A stretch of DNA of 11,586 nucleotides from JAKPQD01 sp029572965 (GCA_035374585.1 DAOSPF010000084.1:1-11586); one strand, 5' to 3'; positions 1 through 6,357 are shown, counted from the stretch's first letter. The notes: a model not told the origin generated them from the letters alone. Numbers and translations: made by a program.

Positions 1-199
1 AATAAGTTGTCTGGCTTTGTTGTTTTAAAACATCAGCTTTGATGGGTTCTTCAATGGCAATCTCAGCCTTATCCTGATGCTTTTGTACAAAATGAGCACT
101 ATCGATTTGGTTTAATGAATACAAGCCCATGCTTACTAGGTAAAGAATACCCAGCACGATGTAAGGCAAATGAGTCGAAAATAAACCAAAAAACAGCAT
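1..199 (-). CDS. Hypothetical small membrane protein, N-terminal part only
   Basis: An open frame runs from an ATG at 199 down to the window edge without a stop, giving 66 codons. The protein begins MLFFGLFSTHLPYIVLG and has one clear hydrophobic segment at about residues 8-28 (LPYIVLGILYLVSMGLY), followed by a hydrophilic, charged stretch rich in K, E, D and Q. This fits a short N-terminal tail, one membrane helix, then a soluble region continuing outside the window. I do not recognise the family. A -7-like promoter element (TACCTTTG, 247-254) lies about 50 bp upstream, which supports the start. The gene follows yebC in the same direction but a terminator separates them, so it is probably a separate transcription unit. 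Confidence 0.6.
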   Translation of the reverse strand, partial: MLFFGLFSTHLPYIVLGILYLVSMGLYSLNQIDSAHFVQKHQDKAEIAIEEPIKADVLKQQSQTTY

Positions 200-246
200 T
201 TAGCGTAATTTTCAGATGAACACCAGATAAAGCATTTTTGTTGGCA

Positions 247-254
247 CAAAGGTA
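247..254 (-). promoter_or_regulatory. Putative -7 promoter element for the partial membrane-protein gene
   Basis: On the minus strand the sequence reads TACCTTTG, a full match to the Bacteroidota -7 consensus TAnnTTTG, about 48 bp upstream of the ATG at 199. No good TTTG lies at the usual distance of about 19 nt; the nearest (271-268) is only 13 nt away. The upstream side overlaps the T-tract of the yebC terminator, so -33 is weak or degenerate. Confidence 0.45.
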
Positions 255-259
255 AGTAT

Positions 260-300
260 TTTTAAAACAAAAAAACTCCGAAGTTCATCACTTCAGAGTT
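260..300 (-). terminator. Rho-independent terminator after the cyclophilin-yebC operon
   Basis: Arms at 274-283 and 291-300 pair as a 10-bp stem with one C/A mismatch and a 7-nt loop. Read on the minus strand the stem is followed by a T-rich run (TTTTTTGTTTT, 273-263), as expected for an intrinsic terminator 43 bp past the yebC stop. Confidence 0.75.
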
Positions 301-303
301 TCT

Positions 304-342
304 CTTTTATCTTGTTTCTTGACTCTTTGTTCTTGATTCTTT
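304..342 (-). repeat. Degenerate heptamer array (TCAAGAA-like) in the yebC 3' untranslated region
   Basis: Read on the minus strand, between the yebC stop and the terminator, the sequence falls into 7-nt units: TCAAGAA, CAAAGAG, TCAAGAA, ACAAGAT. The 12-mer TTCTTGATTCTT (plus strand, 330-341) recurs at 1522-1533 in the leader of the same operon. The function is unknown. Confidence 0.5.
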
Positions 343-1053
343 TTACCTCATATTTGAAAAAACATTGGTAACATCATCATCTTCTTCAAGTTTTTCAATA
401 AGTTTCATAACGCCTGCTGCTTGTTCAGAGTTTAATTCTTTTGAATCTGTAGGGATCCACTCAAATTCGGCACTAACAATTTCAAAACCTTTTTCTTCAA
501 GGTATTTCTGAATGCTGCCATAAGACTCAAATTCGCCATAAATCATAATATTTTCCTCTTCGGCAAATACATCAGAAACCCCAAAATCAATCAACTCAAG
601 TTCAAGCTCTTCAAGGTCAACACCAGGTTTATTTTTAACCTTAAAGTTACATTTGTGCTCAAACATAAAAGATACACTACCAGAATTGCCAAGAGAACCA
701 CCAAACTTACCAAAAATACTGCGAACATTGCTTACAGTGCGTGTAGGATTGTCAGTAGCTGTTTCTACAAGTATAGCAATACCATGAGGCCCGTATCCTT
801 CATATATTACTTCTTTATAGTCCTCCTGTTCTTTAGATGAAGCCCGCTTAATAGCCCTATCTACTGTATCTTTAGGCATGTTGGCAGCTTTAGCATTTTG
901 CAGCAACATTCTAAGCCTGCCGTTAGAATAAGGATCAGGGCCAGCCGCCTTAACAGCCATGGCAATATCTTTACTTATGCGTGTAAATATCTTTGAATTA
1001 CTGGCATTTCTTTTAAAAATTCTTTCTTTTCTATATTCAAACGCGCGTCCCAT
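343..1053 (-). CDS. yebC: YebC/PmpR (TACO1) family protein
   Basis: A 236-residue protein of the YebC/TACO1 family, close to the usual length of about 240. It opens MGRAFEYRKERIFKR, the Bacteroidota version of the N-terminus, followed by the family signatures KIFTRISKDIAMAVK, GPDPYSNGRLR and NAKAANMPKDTVDRAIKRA at about residues 22-71. The middle part has YEGYGPHGIAILVE and TDNPTRTVSNVR, and the C-terminal domain has EWIPTDS near residue 200. The family was long annotated as DNA-binding regulators; TACO1 and more recent bacterial work point to a role in translation, easing ribosome stalling at difficult, notably proline-rich, sequences. The gene starts 20 bp after the cyclophilin stop with no promoter between, so the two are probably co-transcribed. 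The start is supported by the conserved N-terminus. Confidence 0.93.
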   Translation of the reverse strand: MGRAFEYRKERIFKRNASNSKIFTRISKDIAMAVKAAGPDPYSNGRLRMLLQNAKAANMPKDTVDRAIKRASSKEQEDYKEVIYEGYGPHGIAILVETATDNPTRTVSNVRSIFGKFGGSLGNSGSVSFMFEHKCNFKVKNKPGVDLEELELELIDFGVSDVFAEEENIMIYGEFESYGSIQKYLEEKGFEIVSAEFEWIPTDSKELNSEQAAGVMKLIEKLEEDDDVTNVFSNMR

Positions 1054-1073
1054 ATTATCTGTATTGTTTATTC

Positions 1074-1508
1074 TTATTCGTTGATAGTTATTTTCAAAAT
1101 TTTGTCACCGGGCCTGATGGCATCTATCACATCCAAACCTTCGTAAACCTTACCAAAACAGGTATGTACACGGTCAAGGTGTTGAGTATTGCGCCTGTTA
1201 TGGCAGATAAAAGATTGCGAACCGCCTGTATCTTTTCCGGCATGGGCCATTGACAATACACCCCTATCGTGATACTGGTTTCCACCTGATGTCTCGCATT
1301 TAATAGTATAACCAGGCCCACCAACACCAGTACCTTTAGGGCATCCACCCTGGATAACGAAGTCTGGGATTACCCTGTGGAACGTGAGGCCATCATAAAA
1401 GCCTGATTTGGATAATTTAATGAAGTTCTCTACGGTATTTGGAGCATCTTCTTCGTAAAACTGGACCTTCATTGTCCCTTTTTCAGTCTGTATCTCAGCT
1501 GTTTTCAT
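1074..1508 (-). CDS. Peptidyl-prolyl cis-trans isomerase, cyclophilin type
   Basis: A single-domain cyclophilin of 144 residues that catalyses proline cis-trans isomerisation during protein folding. There is no signal peptide, so it should be cytoplasmic. The core motifs are present: FHRVIPDFVIQGG (residues 43-55) with the catalytic Arg at 45, Phe50 and Gln53; GxG-rich GTGVGGPGY (59-67); SMAHAGKDTGGSQSF (86-100); and HLDRVHTCFGKV (110-121). Histidine 110 replaces the tryptophan of human cyclophilin A, which is common in bacteria. One oddity is GSQSF where most members have GSQFF, a Phe-to-Ser change at residue 99; the second Phe (100), equivalent to cyclophilin A Phe113, is kept. It is probably the first gene of an operon with yebC, with a strong promoter 46-76 bp upstream of its ATG. 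Confidence 0.95.
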   Translation of the reverse strand: MKTAEIQTEKGTMKVQFYEEDAPNTVENFIKLSKSGFYDGLTFHRVIPDFVIQGGCPKGTGVGGPGYTIKCETSGGNQYHDRGVLSMAHAGKDTGGSQSFICHNRRNTQHLDRVHTCFGKVYEGLDVIDAIRPGDKILKITINE

Positions 1509-1520
1509 ATTTATATTTTA

Positions 1521-1540
1521 ATTCTTGATTCTTGTATCTT
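1521..1540 (-). repeat. Heptamer repeat in the cyclophilin leader
   Basis: On the minus strand the leader contains ACAAGAA-TCAAGAA followed by TTAAAAT, the same heptamer type as at 304-342. The exact 12-mer TTCTTGATTCTT (plus strand) is shared by both places. It lies between the promoter and the ATG, so it would be transcribed as an A-rich, unstructured leader. Confidence 0.45.
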
Positions 1541-1553
1541 TTTTAAAAAGCGA

Positions 1554-1584
1554 CAAAATTACAATTTTTATCCTTCTTGCCAAA
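1554..1584 (-). promoter_or_regulatory. Bacteroidota housekeeping promoter for cyclophilin-yebC
   Basis: On the minus strand TTTG (1584-1581) is followed by exactly 19 nt and then TAATTTTG (1561-1554). Both elements and the spacing match the Bacteroidota primary sigma consensus (TTTG, 19-21 nt, TAnnTTTG). The -7 element ends 45 bp before the cyclophilin ATG. The -33 element starts directly after the stop codon of the upstream NAD(P)-binding gene, so the operon has its own promoter in a 77-bp gap. Confidence 0.75.
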
Positions 1585-1585
1585 A

Positions 1586-2221
1586 CTAATAACTTATTTG
1601 TGGAACATCTTTAATAAAGATTTGATTTTCAATAACATTACAAATAAAACCTGCAACATCATATCTGGAGATATGGCTAAAAAAGCCAAGCTTCAAATAA
1701 CCAGTTTTATAAACTCCTTTAGGTTTCTGCATGGTTAAAAGCGGTGCTCGTACAATGGTATAGTCTAAATCAGTTGCTAAAATTCTTTTGCACTGCTCAA
1801 CACCATCATTAAAGCGAGCCGGGGCAATTGATTTTATTATAAACGTGAGCATACTATTGGCTAAAGACCATTTATCCTCTGGCATTTTTACACCAGAACC
1901 TGTCAAAACAACAAATCTTTTAATATTTCTGGCTTTCATAACCTCTATGATATTATCAACTGCCTTGGTTTGAAATAATGGCTGCGAACCTTTTACATGT
2001 CCTAAAACCGATACAACAACTTCAGACCTTTCAATTGCTTGTTCAATGGCTTCTTTCTGGTTAACATTTCCTTTTATAACAAATAAATTAGGATGTTCAA
2101 TGCTGAATTTTAACGGATTCCTTACCAATGCATTAACCCGATAACCTTTTTCAAGCAACAAGCCTGTCAATATTCTTCCTGTGCGCCCGGATGCCCCGAA
2201 AATGGCAATTTGTTTTATCAT
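1586..2221 (-). CDS. NAD(P)-binding atypical SDR protein (NmrA/BLVRB-like)
   Basis: A 211-residue protein with an N-terminal Rossmann fold. The dinucleotide-binding loop GASGRTGR is at residues 9-16 (GxxGxxG), after the hydrophobic strand IKQIAIF, and VNALVRNP at about 29-36 is the usual end of strand 2 with an Arg that often favours NADPH. Later strands are VVVSVLGH and KRFVVLTGSGV, and LDYTIVRAPLLT sits at about 152-163, as in the NAD(P)H-binding family PF13460. No classical YxxxK active site is visible, typical of atypical short-chain dehydrogenases such as NmrA or biliverdin reductase B. The substrate cannot be predicted. It lies between malic enzyme and cyclophilin in the same direction, but a terminator and 179 bp separate it from malic enzyme; I found only a weak -7 candidate (GATATTTG, minus strand, 2271-2264). 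Confidence 0.85.
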   Translation of the reverse strand: MIKQIAIFGASGRTGRILTGLLLEKGYRVNALVRNPLKFSIEHPNLFVIKGNVNQKEAIEQAIERSEVVVSVLGHVKGSQPLFQTKAVDNIIEVMKARNIKRFVVLTGSGVKMPEDKWSLANSMLTFIIKSIAPARFNDGVEQCKRILATDLDYTIVRAPLLTMQKPKGVYKTGYLKLGFFSHISRYDVAGFICNVIENQIFIKDVPQISY

Positions 2222-2349
2222 AAAAAATTTTATTTTTTAAGGATTGAAGCTTGCACACACCAACAAATATCATTGTGTATATTCACTTTGTTGATAAAAG
2301 AACTTCGCATAATTGCGATTTGTATAATTAAGTGCAGAGTTATATAAAA

Positions 2350-2380
2350 AACGCATTGCTTTTTTCAATGGCAATGCGTT
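2350..2380 (-). terminator. Rho-independent terminator after malic enzyme
   Basis: A perfect 10-bp stem (AACGCATTGC at 2350-2359 with GCAATGCGTT at 2371-2380) with an 11-nt loop begins 20 bp past the malic enzyme stop. On the minus strand it runs straight into TTTTTTATATAAC. This is the cleanest terminator in the window. Confidence 0.85.
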
Positions 2381-2400
2381 ATCTGATGTTGTAAAACAAA

Positions 2401-3681
2401 TTATTTGCGTTTTTCTATACGGGCGCGGAGCTCGTTTTCATAAGCTTTCCAGTCAGAAATTGGGTTCCTGGCAACACCACTGTCAATAGCAGCTTTAGCA
2501 ACAGCTGGAGCTACAACTGTCAACAGGCGTGGGTCAAGTGGCTTAGGAATGAGATATTCGCGTCCAAAGCTCATGCTTGTTACGTTATAAGCTTTCATCA
2601 CTGACTCTGGCACTGGTTCTTTAGTAAGTTTTGCAATGGCCAAAGTAGCTGCAACCTTCATTTCCTCATTAATTTTGTTGGCCCTTACATCTAAGGCCCC
2701 TCTGAAAATGTAAGGAAAACCTAATACGTTATTAACCTGGTTAGGATAATCGCTACGGCCGGTGGCAAAAATGATGTCAGGACGTGAAGCCTTAGCTTTT
2801 GCATAAGAAATTTCCGGGTTTGGATTAGCCAAAGCAAATACAATAGGGTCTTTAGCCATACTACGAACCATATCTTCAGAAACTACGTCTGCTACAGAAA
2901 GGCCAAGAAATACATCTGCATCTTTCATAGCCTCTTCAAGAGTGTTGATATTACGAGTTGTTGCAAATGGCAGTTTTCGTTTGTTGAGGTCGGTACGACG
3001 GGTAGAAATAACGCCTTTGCTATCTAACATAACAATGTTTTCCAGTTTTGCCCCTAAATGCATATATAGGCTTGCACATGATGAAGCAGCTGCACCAGCA
3101 CCGTTTACAACGATTTTAATATCTTCAATCTTTTTGCCAATAAGCTCGAGTGCATTAATAAGCGCTGCACCGGAAATAATTGCTGTTCCGTGCTGGTCAT
3201 CATGCATCAGTGGGATATCAAGCTCTTCTTTTAGGCGGTCTTCAATATCAAAGCATTCAGGGGCTTTAATATCTTCAAGGTTGATACCACCAAAAGTTGG
3301 AGCAATAGCTTTTACGGTAGCAATAAATTTTTCAGTATCAGTTTCATTAATTTCGATATCGAAAACGTCGATATCGGCAAAAATTTTGAACAACAAGCCT
3401 TTGCCTTCCATAACAGGCTTTCCGGCAGCTGCGCCAATGTTACCAAGGCCTAATACTGCAGTACCATTACTAATAACGGCCACTAAGTTCCCTTTAGCAG
3501 TATATTTATATACATCGTCGGGGTTTGCTGCAATCTTAAGACATGGCTCAGCTACACCCGGCGAATAAGCTAACGCTAAATCTGATTGTGTACTATGTGG
3601 CTTAGTGGGAATAACTTCTATTTTCCCGGGACGTCCTTGTGCGTGAAAACGCAATGCTTCTTCTTTTAAATTATTTGACAT
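2401..3681 (-). CDS. maeB: Malic enzyme (malate dehydrogenase, oxaloacetate-decarboxylating), short form without PTA domain
   Basis: A 426-residue malic enzyme, which oxidatively decarboxylates malate to pyruvate and CO2 in the cytoplasm, linking the TCA cycle to pyruvate and supplying NAD(P)H. The malic N-terminal domain has LALAYSPGVAEPC (residues 35-47, catalytic Tyr39), GNLVAVISNGTAVLGLGNIG (64-83), MEGKGLLFK (91-99, catalytic Lys94) and FGGINLEDI (130-138, metal-binding Glu136 and Asp137). DDQHGTA (161-167) follows, and the NAD(P) loop VVNGAGAAA is at 191-199. The motifs match the MaeB type. MaeB proteins are often about 750 residues with a C-terminal phosphotransacetylase-like domain; this one stops near the normal domain junction (WKAYENELRARIEKRK), with a terminator immediately after, so it is a natural short form and not visibly truncated. 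Cofactor choice is not certain. Confidence 0.95.
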   Translation of the reverse strand: MSNNLKEEALRFHAQGRPGKIEVIPTKPHSTQSDLALAYSPGVAEPCLKIAANPDDVYKYTAKGNLVAVISNGTAVLGLGNIGAAAGKPVMEGKGLLFKIFADIDVFDIEINETDTEKFIATVKAIAPTFGGINLEDIKAPECFDIEDRLKEELDIPLMHDDQHGTAIISGAALINALELIGKKIEDIKIVVNGAGAAASSCASLYMHLGAKLENIVMLDSKGVISTRRTDLNKRKLPFATTRNINTLEEAMKDADVFLGLSVADVVSEDMVRSMAKDPIVFALANPNPEISYAKAKASRPDIIFATGRSDYPNQVNNVLGFPYIFRGALDVRANKINEEMKVAATLAIAKLTKEPVPESVMKAYNVTSMSFGREYLIPKPLDPRLLTVVAPAVAKAAIDSGVARNPISDWKAYENELRARIEKRK

Positions 3682-3709
3682 GATAATTGTATTAAAAATT
3701 TTGAAGGTG

Positions 3710-3717
3710 CAAATGTA
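3710..3717 (-). promoter_or_regulatory. Putative -7 promoter element of the malic enzyme gene
   Basis: On the minus strand TACATTTG, a full match to TAnnTTTG, ends 28 bp before the ATG at 3681. A TTTG lies at 3749-3746, but the 28-nt gap is longer than normal, so the -33 element is uncertain. Confidence 0.5.
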
Positions 3718-4068
3718 ATTTTTTTTAAGTGAAATATCTTTTTGACAAACTTTAATAAGTTAAAAACTCGATAAAATAAACAAATATTCAAATCTATTTC
3801 ATTAAATCCTTTAAGATCGCGACATAAGTGCATATAGGCTATCCTGTGCCCTATATAAGCCCAATATTATTGAATAATCTATAGCTCTTAAATAGTAAGA
3901 AACTAAAAAATTGATTTTCGAATATTTTTCCAAAAAATGCTAAAGCTATAATTGAAAGGTATTTGATTATTTGGCAGGTTTTAATATTATTTTAAAGCAT
4001 TCATCCTGAGTATAAAATGACAAAAGCGTTTGAATTCTATAAAAGCATACGTTGATTATTTCATCATA

Positions 4069-4250
4069 CTAAAATTTAATTTTTAAGGAATGATGGAACA
4101 CCCCTGTTCGCTATTTTAATACTAAAGTGTTTATGTTTTCCAATCAGGGGTATTTCATAAATTTAAAATTTTAATGGAATGACCAAACACCCTTGTTGAC
4201 ATTTTATTACTTTCGTGTTTGTTCAATTCGTTCATGAGGGCGCTTTGCTA
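4069..4250 (+). repeat. Two diverged tandem units, 89 bp apart, each with a dyad AACA-N4-TGTT
   Basis: Unit 1 (GGAATGA at 4087) and unit 2 (GGAATGA at 4176) share the order: an AT-rich block, GGAATGA, AACACCC-TGTT, an ATTTTA..TACT block, GTGTTT, then a purine-rich end (CAGGGG or GAGGG) and TTT. In unit 1 the dyad is GAACA-CCCC-TGTTC (4096-4109, perfect 5-bp arms); in unit 2 it is AACA-CCCT-TGTT (4186-4197). Unit 2 also has a longer inverted repeat, CAAACAC (4185-4191) with GTGTTTG (4215-4221). Duplicated operator or structured repeat are both possible. Confidence 0.5.
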
Positions 4251-4320
4251 AGTTGCCCTTGCAAGAATATAATTGATAACAGATACTAAGAAACAAGCAT
4301 GATTCGTTAAATACAAACAA

Positions 4321-4373
4321 GGATGAAATCCGGTTAGTCGGGACGGGGTCTCCTTCGGAAAGTCCTTCAGGAT
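4321..4373 (+). other. GC-rich potential hairpin leader upstream of the thioredoxin-fold gene
   Basis: Within an AT-rich spacer this 53-nt stretch is GC-rich and can form nested pairing: ATCC (4328-4331) with GGAT (4370-4373), GGAC (4341-4344) with GTCC (4362-4365), and TCC (4351-4353) with GGA (4357-4359) around TTC. The near-repeat TCCTTCGGA / TCCTTCAGGA adds local palindromes. It ends 18 nt before the ATG at 4392. It may be a structured 5' leader or a short dispersed repeat. Confidence 0.35.
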
Positions 4374-4391
4374 ATAAAAAATTATTTAAAG

Positions 4392-5750
4392 ATGAAAAAT
4401 ATTGTTACACTGGCATTGTTTATATCAACACTAATTACAACACAGGCAATAGGAAAATCCAACAACACTGCCTGCCGTATTGATGTTGAAATAGCCGGCC
4501 TGGCTGATAAAAAAGTCACGCTAACCATGCATTACGGGCTGAAAGACATTATTGTGGACACAATAAAGCTTGATAGTAAGGGCAGAGGATACCTGGAACG
4601 TACAAAGAAGCTGCCAGAGGGGATATACAGCGTGGTACTACCGAATGGCAAATATTTTGAGCTATTGATAGGTTTTGAACAGTACTTCACCATTGTTTCG
4701 GACACTTCGTCATTGGTAAATAACATAAGCATTGAAGGCAGTGATGAAACCGATGCTTTTTGCAAATACCAAAAGCTGGCCCTGCAACTGGAGAAAGTGA
4801 AAAAAGACAAAAGCAATAGAGAAAAGATACAACAAAGTATAAGCTTATTAAAGGATAGCATATATAAAAGTTTTGACAAACAATACATATCAAAGTATCT
4901 TAAAATGCAGGAAGAACCATCATTGAAAGTTGATACTTCAAAAATGGCTAAGGCGCCGATTGAAAAGTTCAAGCAACTGCACTATTTAAAAGCTGTTCAT
5001 TACTTTGACAATATAGACTTCAGCGATGTCAGGCTGTTAAATACAAGGCTCTTCAGCGAAAAACTTGATTATTACTTTAACGTGTTTATTTCGCAACAGC
5101 CCGATACCATTATCCAAGCCATGGATAAAGTGATGAAGCTGGCCAAAAGCAACGATTCTACGTATCGTTTTACGCTTAGCTTTATGTGGCAGAACTTCCG
5201 TAATATCAAAACGCCTAACGATGAGCTTGTTTTTGTCCATTTGGCCGAAAACTACTATCTGAACAACACGGCTCCTTGGGTAGATAAGAGGTTTATCAAA
5301 ATACTCGAAGAAAAAACCTTGTCATTAAAGAAACTGGCCATAGGCAACATTGCTCCTGACTTAGATTTAGTGGACATTGCTGAAAAGCCTTTGTCGTTAC
5401 ACAAAACAAATGCTGACTTGCTATTAGTGTTATTCTGGACCCCAGACTGTGACAACTGTACAAAAAAAATGGATGAGCTAAACCAGATATATTCTGCCTA
5501 TAAGTCTAAAGGCTTTAAAATTTTTGCCATATACACCCATGCCGATAAGAAACTTTGGAAAGAATACCTCGAACAGCATAGTTATCCTTGGATTCATGCT
5601 TACGACCCACTCAAAAAAAGCCATTTTGAAGAAAAATACAAAGTAGAATTTACGCCAAAGCTTATTTTATTGGATAAAAATAAAAATATATTGGCGAAAG
5701 ACCTTTCAATAGAGCAATTGAAAAAGATGCTGTTGCAAAAGAGCAAATAA
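4392..5750 (+). CDS. Exported thioredoxin-fold protein (DUF4369-like N-terminus, TlpA-like C-terminus)
   Basis: A 452-residue protein with a signal peptide (MKNIVTLALFISTLITTQAIG, cleavage near residue 21), so it should act in the periplasm; there is no lipobox cysteine. Residues about 28-115 look like the DUF4369 beta-domain common in Bacteroidota thioredoxins (short strands, GLADKKVTLTMHYG, KLPEGIYSVVLPNG). Residues 120-310 are mainly helical and charged, similar to a DUF5106-type middle region. From about 318 (IGNIAPDLDLVD) a TlpA/AhpC-like thioredoxin fold begins, with the active site W-T-P-D-C353-D-N-C356 and a cis-proline at 422 (FTP). Such proteins reduce or shuffle disulfides or serve cytochrome maturation; the exact partner is unknown. 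CDNC is less usual than CxPC. The gene stands alone, preceded by a structured leader and followed by a probable terminator. Confidence 0.85.
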   Translation: MKNIVTLALFISTLITTQAIGKSNNTACRIDVEIAGLADKKVTLTMHYGLKDIIVDTIKLDSKGRGYLERTKKLPEGIYSVVLPNGKYFELLIGFEQYFTIVSDTSSLVNNISIEGSDETDAFCKYQKLALQLEKVKKDKSNREKIQQSISLLKDSIYKSFDKQYISKYLKMQEEPSLKVDTSKMAKAPIEKFKQLHYLKAVHYFDNIDFSDVRLLNTRLFSEKLDYYFNVFISQQPDTIIQAMDKVMKLAKSNDSTYRFTLSFMWQNFRNIKTPNDELVFVHLAENYYLNNTAPWVDKRFIKILEEKTLSLKKLAIGNIAPDLDLVDIAEKPLSLHKTNADLLLVLFWTPDCDNCTKKMDELNQIYSAYKSKGFKIFAIYTHADKKLWKEYLEQHSYPWIHAYDPLKKSHFEEKYKVEFTPKLILLDKNKNILAKDLSIEQLKKMLLQKSK

Positions 5751-5793
5751 TACTTATGATTGCTAAAAGCCAGTTCCTCTTAAGAACAACCCT

Positions 5794-5832
5794 AAGATAA
5801 ACAAATACAGTTATTTATCTTCTTTCCTTTTT
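5794..5832 (+). terminator. Probable terminator of the thioredoxin-fold gene
   Basis: AAGATAAA (5794-5801) pairs perfectly with TTTATCTT (5814-5821). Allowing one mismatch, the stem extends to 11 bp with a 6-nt loop. A T-rich tract (CTTTCCTTTTTT) follows. It lies 43 bp past the stop; the stem is AT-rich, so efficiency is uncertain, and the right arm overlaps the repeat-like element that follows. Confidence 0.5.
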
Positions 5833-5977
5833 TCCTTGATGAACTGAGCTCACGAGCGCAAAGCGAGTAAAAAAGGAAACGCTCTCGCCTCAGGCGAGAT
5901 CACGTTCTTATGAAGGTCAGTATTGGCAGTAGCTTTAAACCAATGGCTACGGAGCAGACAAAAAGAAAGAAACGATA
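5816..5977. repeat. Palindromic non-coding element, possibly a dispersed repeat
   Basis: The stretch begins with TATCTTCTTTCCTTTTTTCC and ends with a purine-rich segment (5957-5977) whose complement reads TATCGTTTCTTTCTTTTTG, giving imperfect terminal inverted repeats of about 18 nt. Inside is a perfect 7-bp hairpin, TCTCGCC (5883-5889) and GGCGAGA (5893-5899), with a TCA loop. GC content is clearly higher than in the flanks. From memory, the left part (TTTCCTTGATGAA) and the right part (TTTAAACCAATGGCTACGG) resemble multi-copy intergenic repeats of Bacteroidota genomes; this needs a genome search. It separates two convergent genes. Confidence 0.45.
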
Positions 5978-6021
5978 TAATTGAATATCTGATTGTTATA
6001 GAAAAAATTATCAAATTCAGT

Positions 6022-6357
6022 TTACTTAGCAAGAAAATCGCCATCAATAATAAAAAGTTTTACGCCTTTATCTGTCCTGGTTTTGTGAGAGCTGGCATTG
6101 TCCGAAACCTGGTAAGTCATGCCCGCTTTCATTACCTGTTCTTCACCGGTCGAGAGCATGTTGACCATTTCACCTTCAATACAATAAATGATATGGCCTT
6201 TAGTACACCAATGGTCTGCAATATAGCCGGGAGAACACTCCACCATGCGTACCCGCAAGCCTTCATACTGTATAGTCTTCCAGAAAGCCTCCCCTACTTC
6301 ACCTTTATGAACTGTTTGAGGGATTGCAGACCAATCGGTCATTTGAAATTCAATCAT
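6022..6357 (-). CDS. Small cupin-fold protein (DHCW-motif cupin family)
   Basis: A 111-residue single-domain beta-barrel protein without signal peptide. The pattern matches the small family annotated as DHCW-motif cupin-fold protein: MTDWSAIPQTVHKGEVGEAFW at the N-terminus, RVRMVECSPGYIADHWC (35-51, with D48, H49, W50, C51), GHIIYCIEGEM (54-64), then GMTYQVSD (79-86), H91 and KLFIIDG. H49, H55 and H91 are candidates for metal or ligand binding, but the classical HxH cupin motif is not complete. The biochemical role of this family is not known to me. It starts only 3 bp after the stop of the DUF2992-like gene, so the two are transcribed and probably translated together. Confidence 0.8.
   Translation of the reverse strand: MIEFQMTDWSAIPQTVHKGEVGEAFWKTIQYEGLRVRMVECSPGYIADHWCTKGHIIYCIEGEMVNMLSTGEEQVMKAGMTYQVSDNASSHKTRTDKGVKLFIIDGDFLAK

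Larger units (their letters stand above)
3718..4391. other. Long AT-rich intergenic region between divergent genes
   Basis: No open frame of useful length is present on either strand. From about 3718 to 4068 I see only AT-rich sequence and a small 7-bp inverted repeat (ATATAGG 3832-3838, CCTATAT 3850-3856) without a T-run. From 4069 to about 4250 there is a pair of diverged tandem units, and from 4321 to 4373 a GC-rich hairpin-forming leader; both are listed separately. The region lies between the starts of malic enzyme (minus) and the thioredoxin-fold gene (plus), so it must hold both promoters. No good plus-strand TAnnTTTG was found. Confidence 0.6.

Noticed and set aside
2222..2400. Remnant of a lost phosphotransacetylase domain downstream of malic enzyme
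   Set aside because: The 179-bp gap is AT-rich, holds a terminator and shows no coding similarity to such a domain.
2942..3568. A 208-codon plus-strand open frame
   Set aside because: It lies wholly inside the well-supported malic enzyme gene on the other strand and shows no family motifs; it is an antisense shadow.
3746..3749. TTTG on the minus strand as the -33 element of malic enzyme
   Set aside because: The distance to TACATTTG is 28 nt, well beyond the usual 19-21.
3832..3856. Inverted repeat ATATAGG/CCTATAT as a terminator
   Set aside because: Only 7 AT-rich pairs with an 11-nt loop, no T-run, and no gene ending nearby.
4208..4215. TACTTTCG as a plus-strand -7 promoter element in the second tandem unit
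   Set aside because: It has one mismatch in the consensus and no TTG/TTTG at a correct distance; unit 1 does not conserve it.
3682..4391. CRISPR array, tRNA or other known RNA gene in the long spacer
   Set aside because: There are only two diverged repeat units with no regular spacers, and no cloverleaf or known RNA motif could be recognised.
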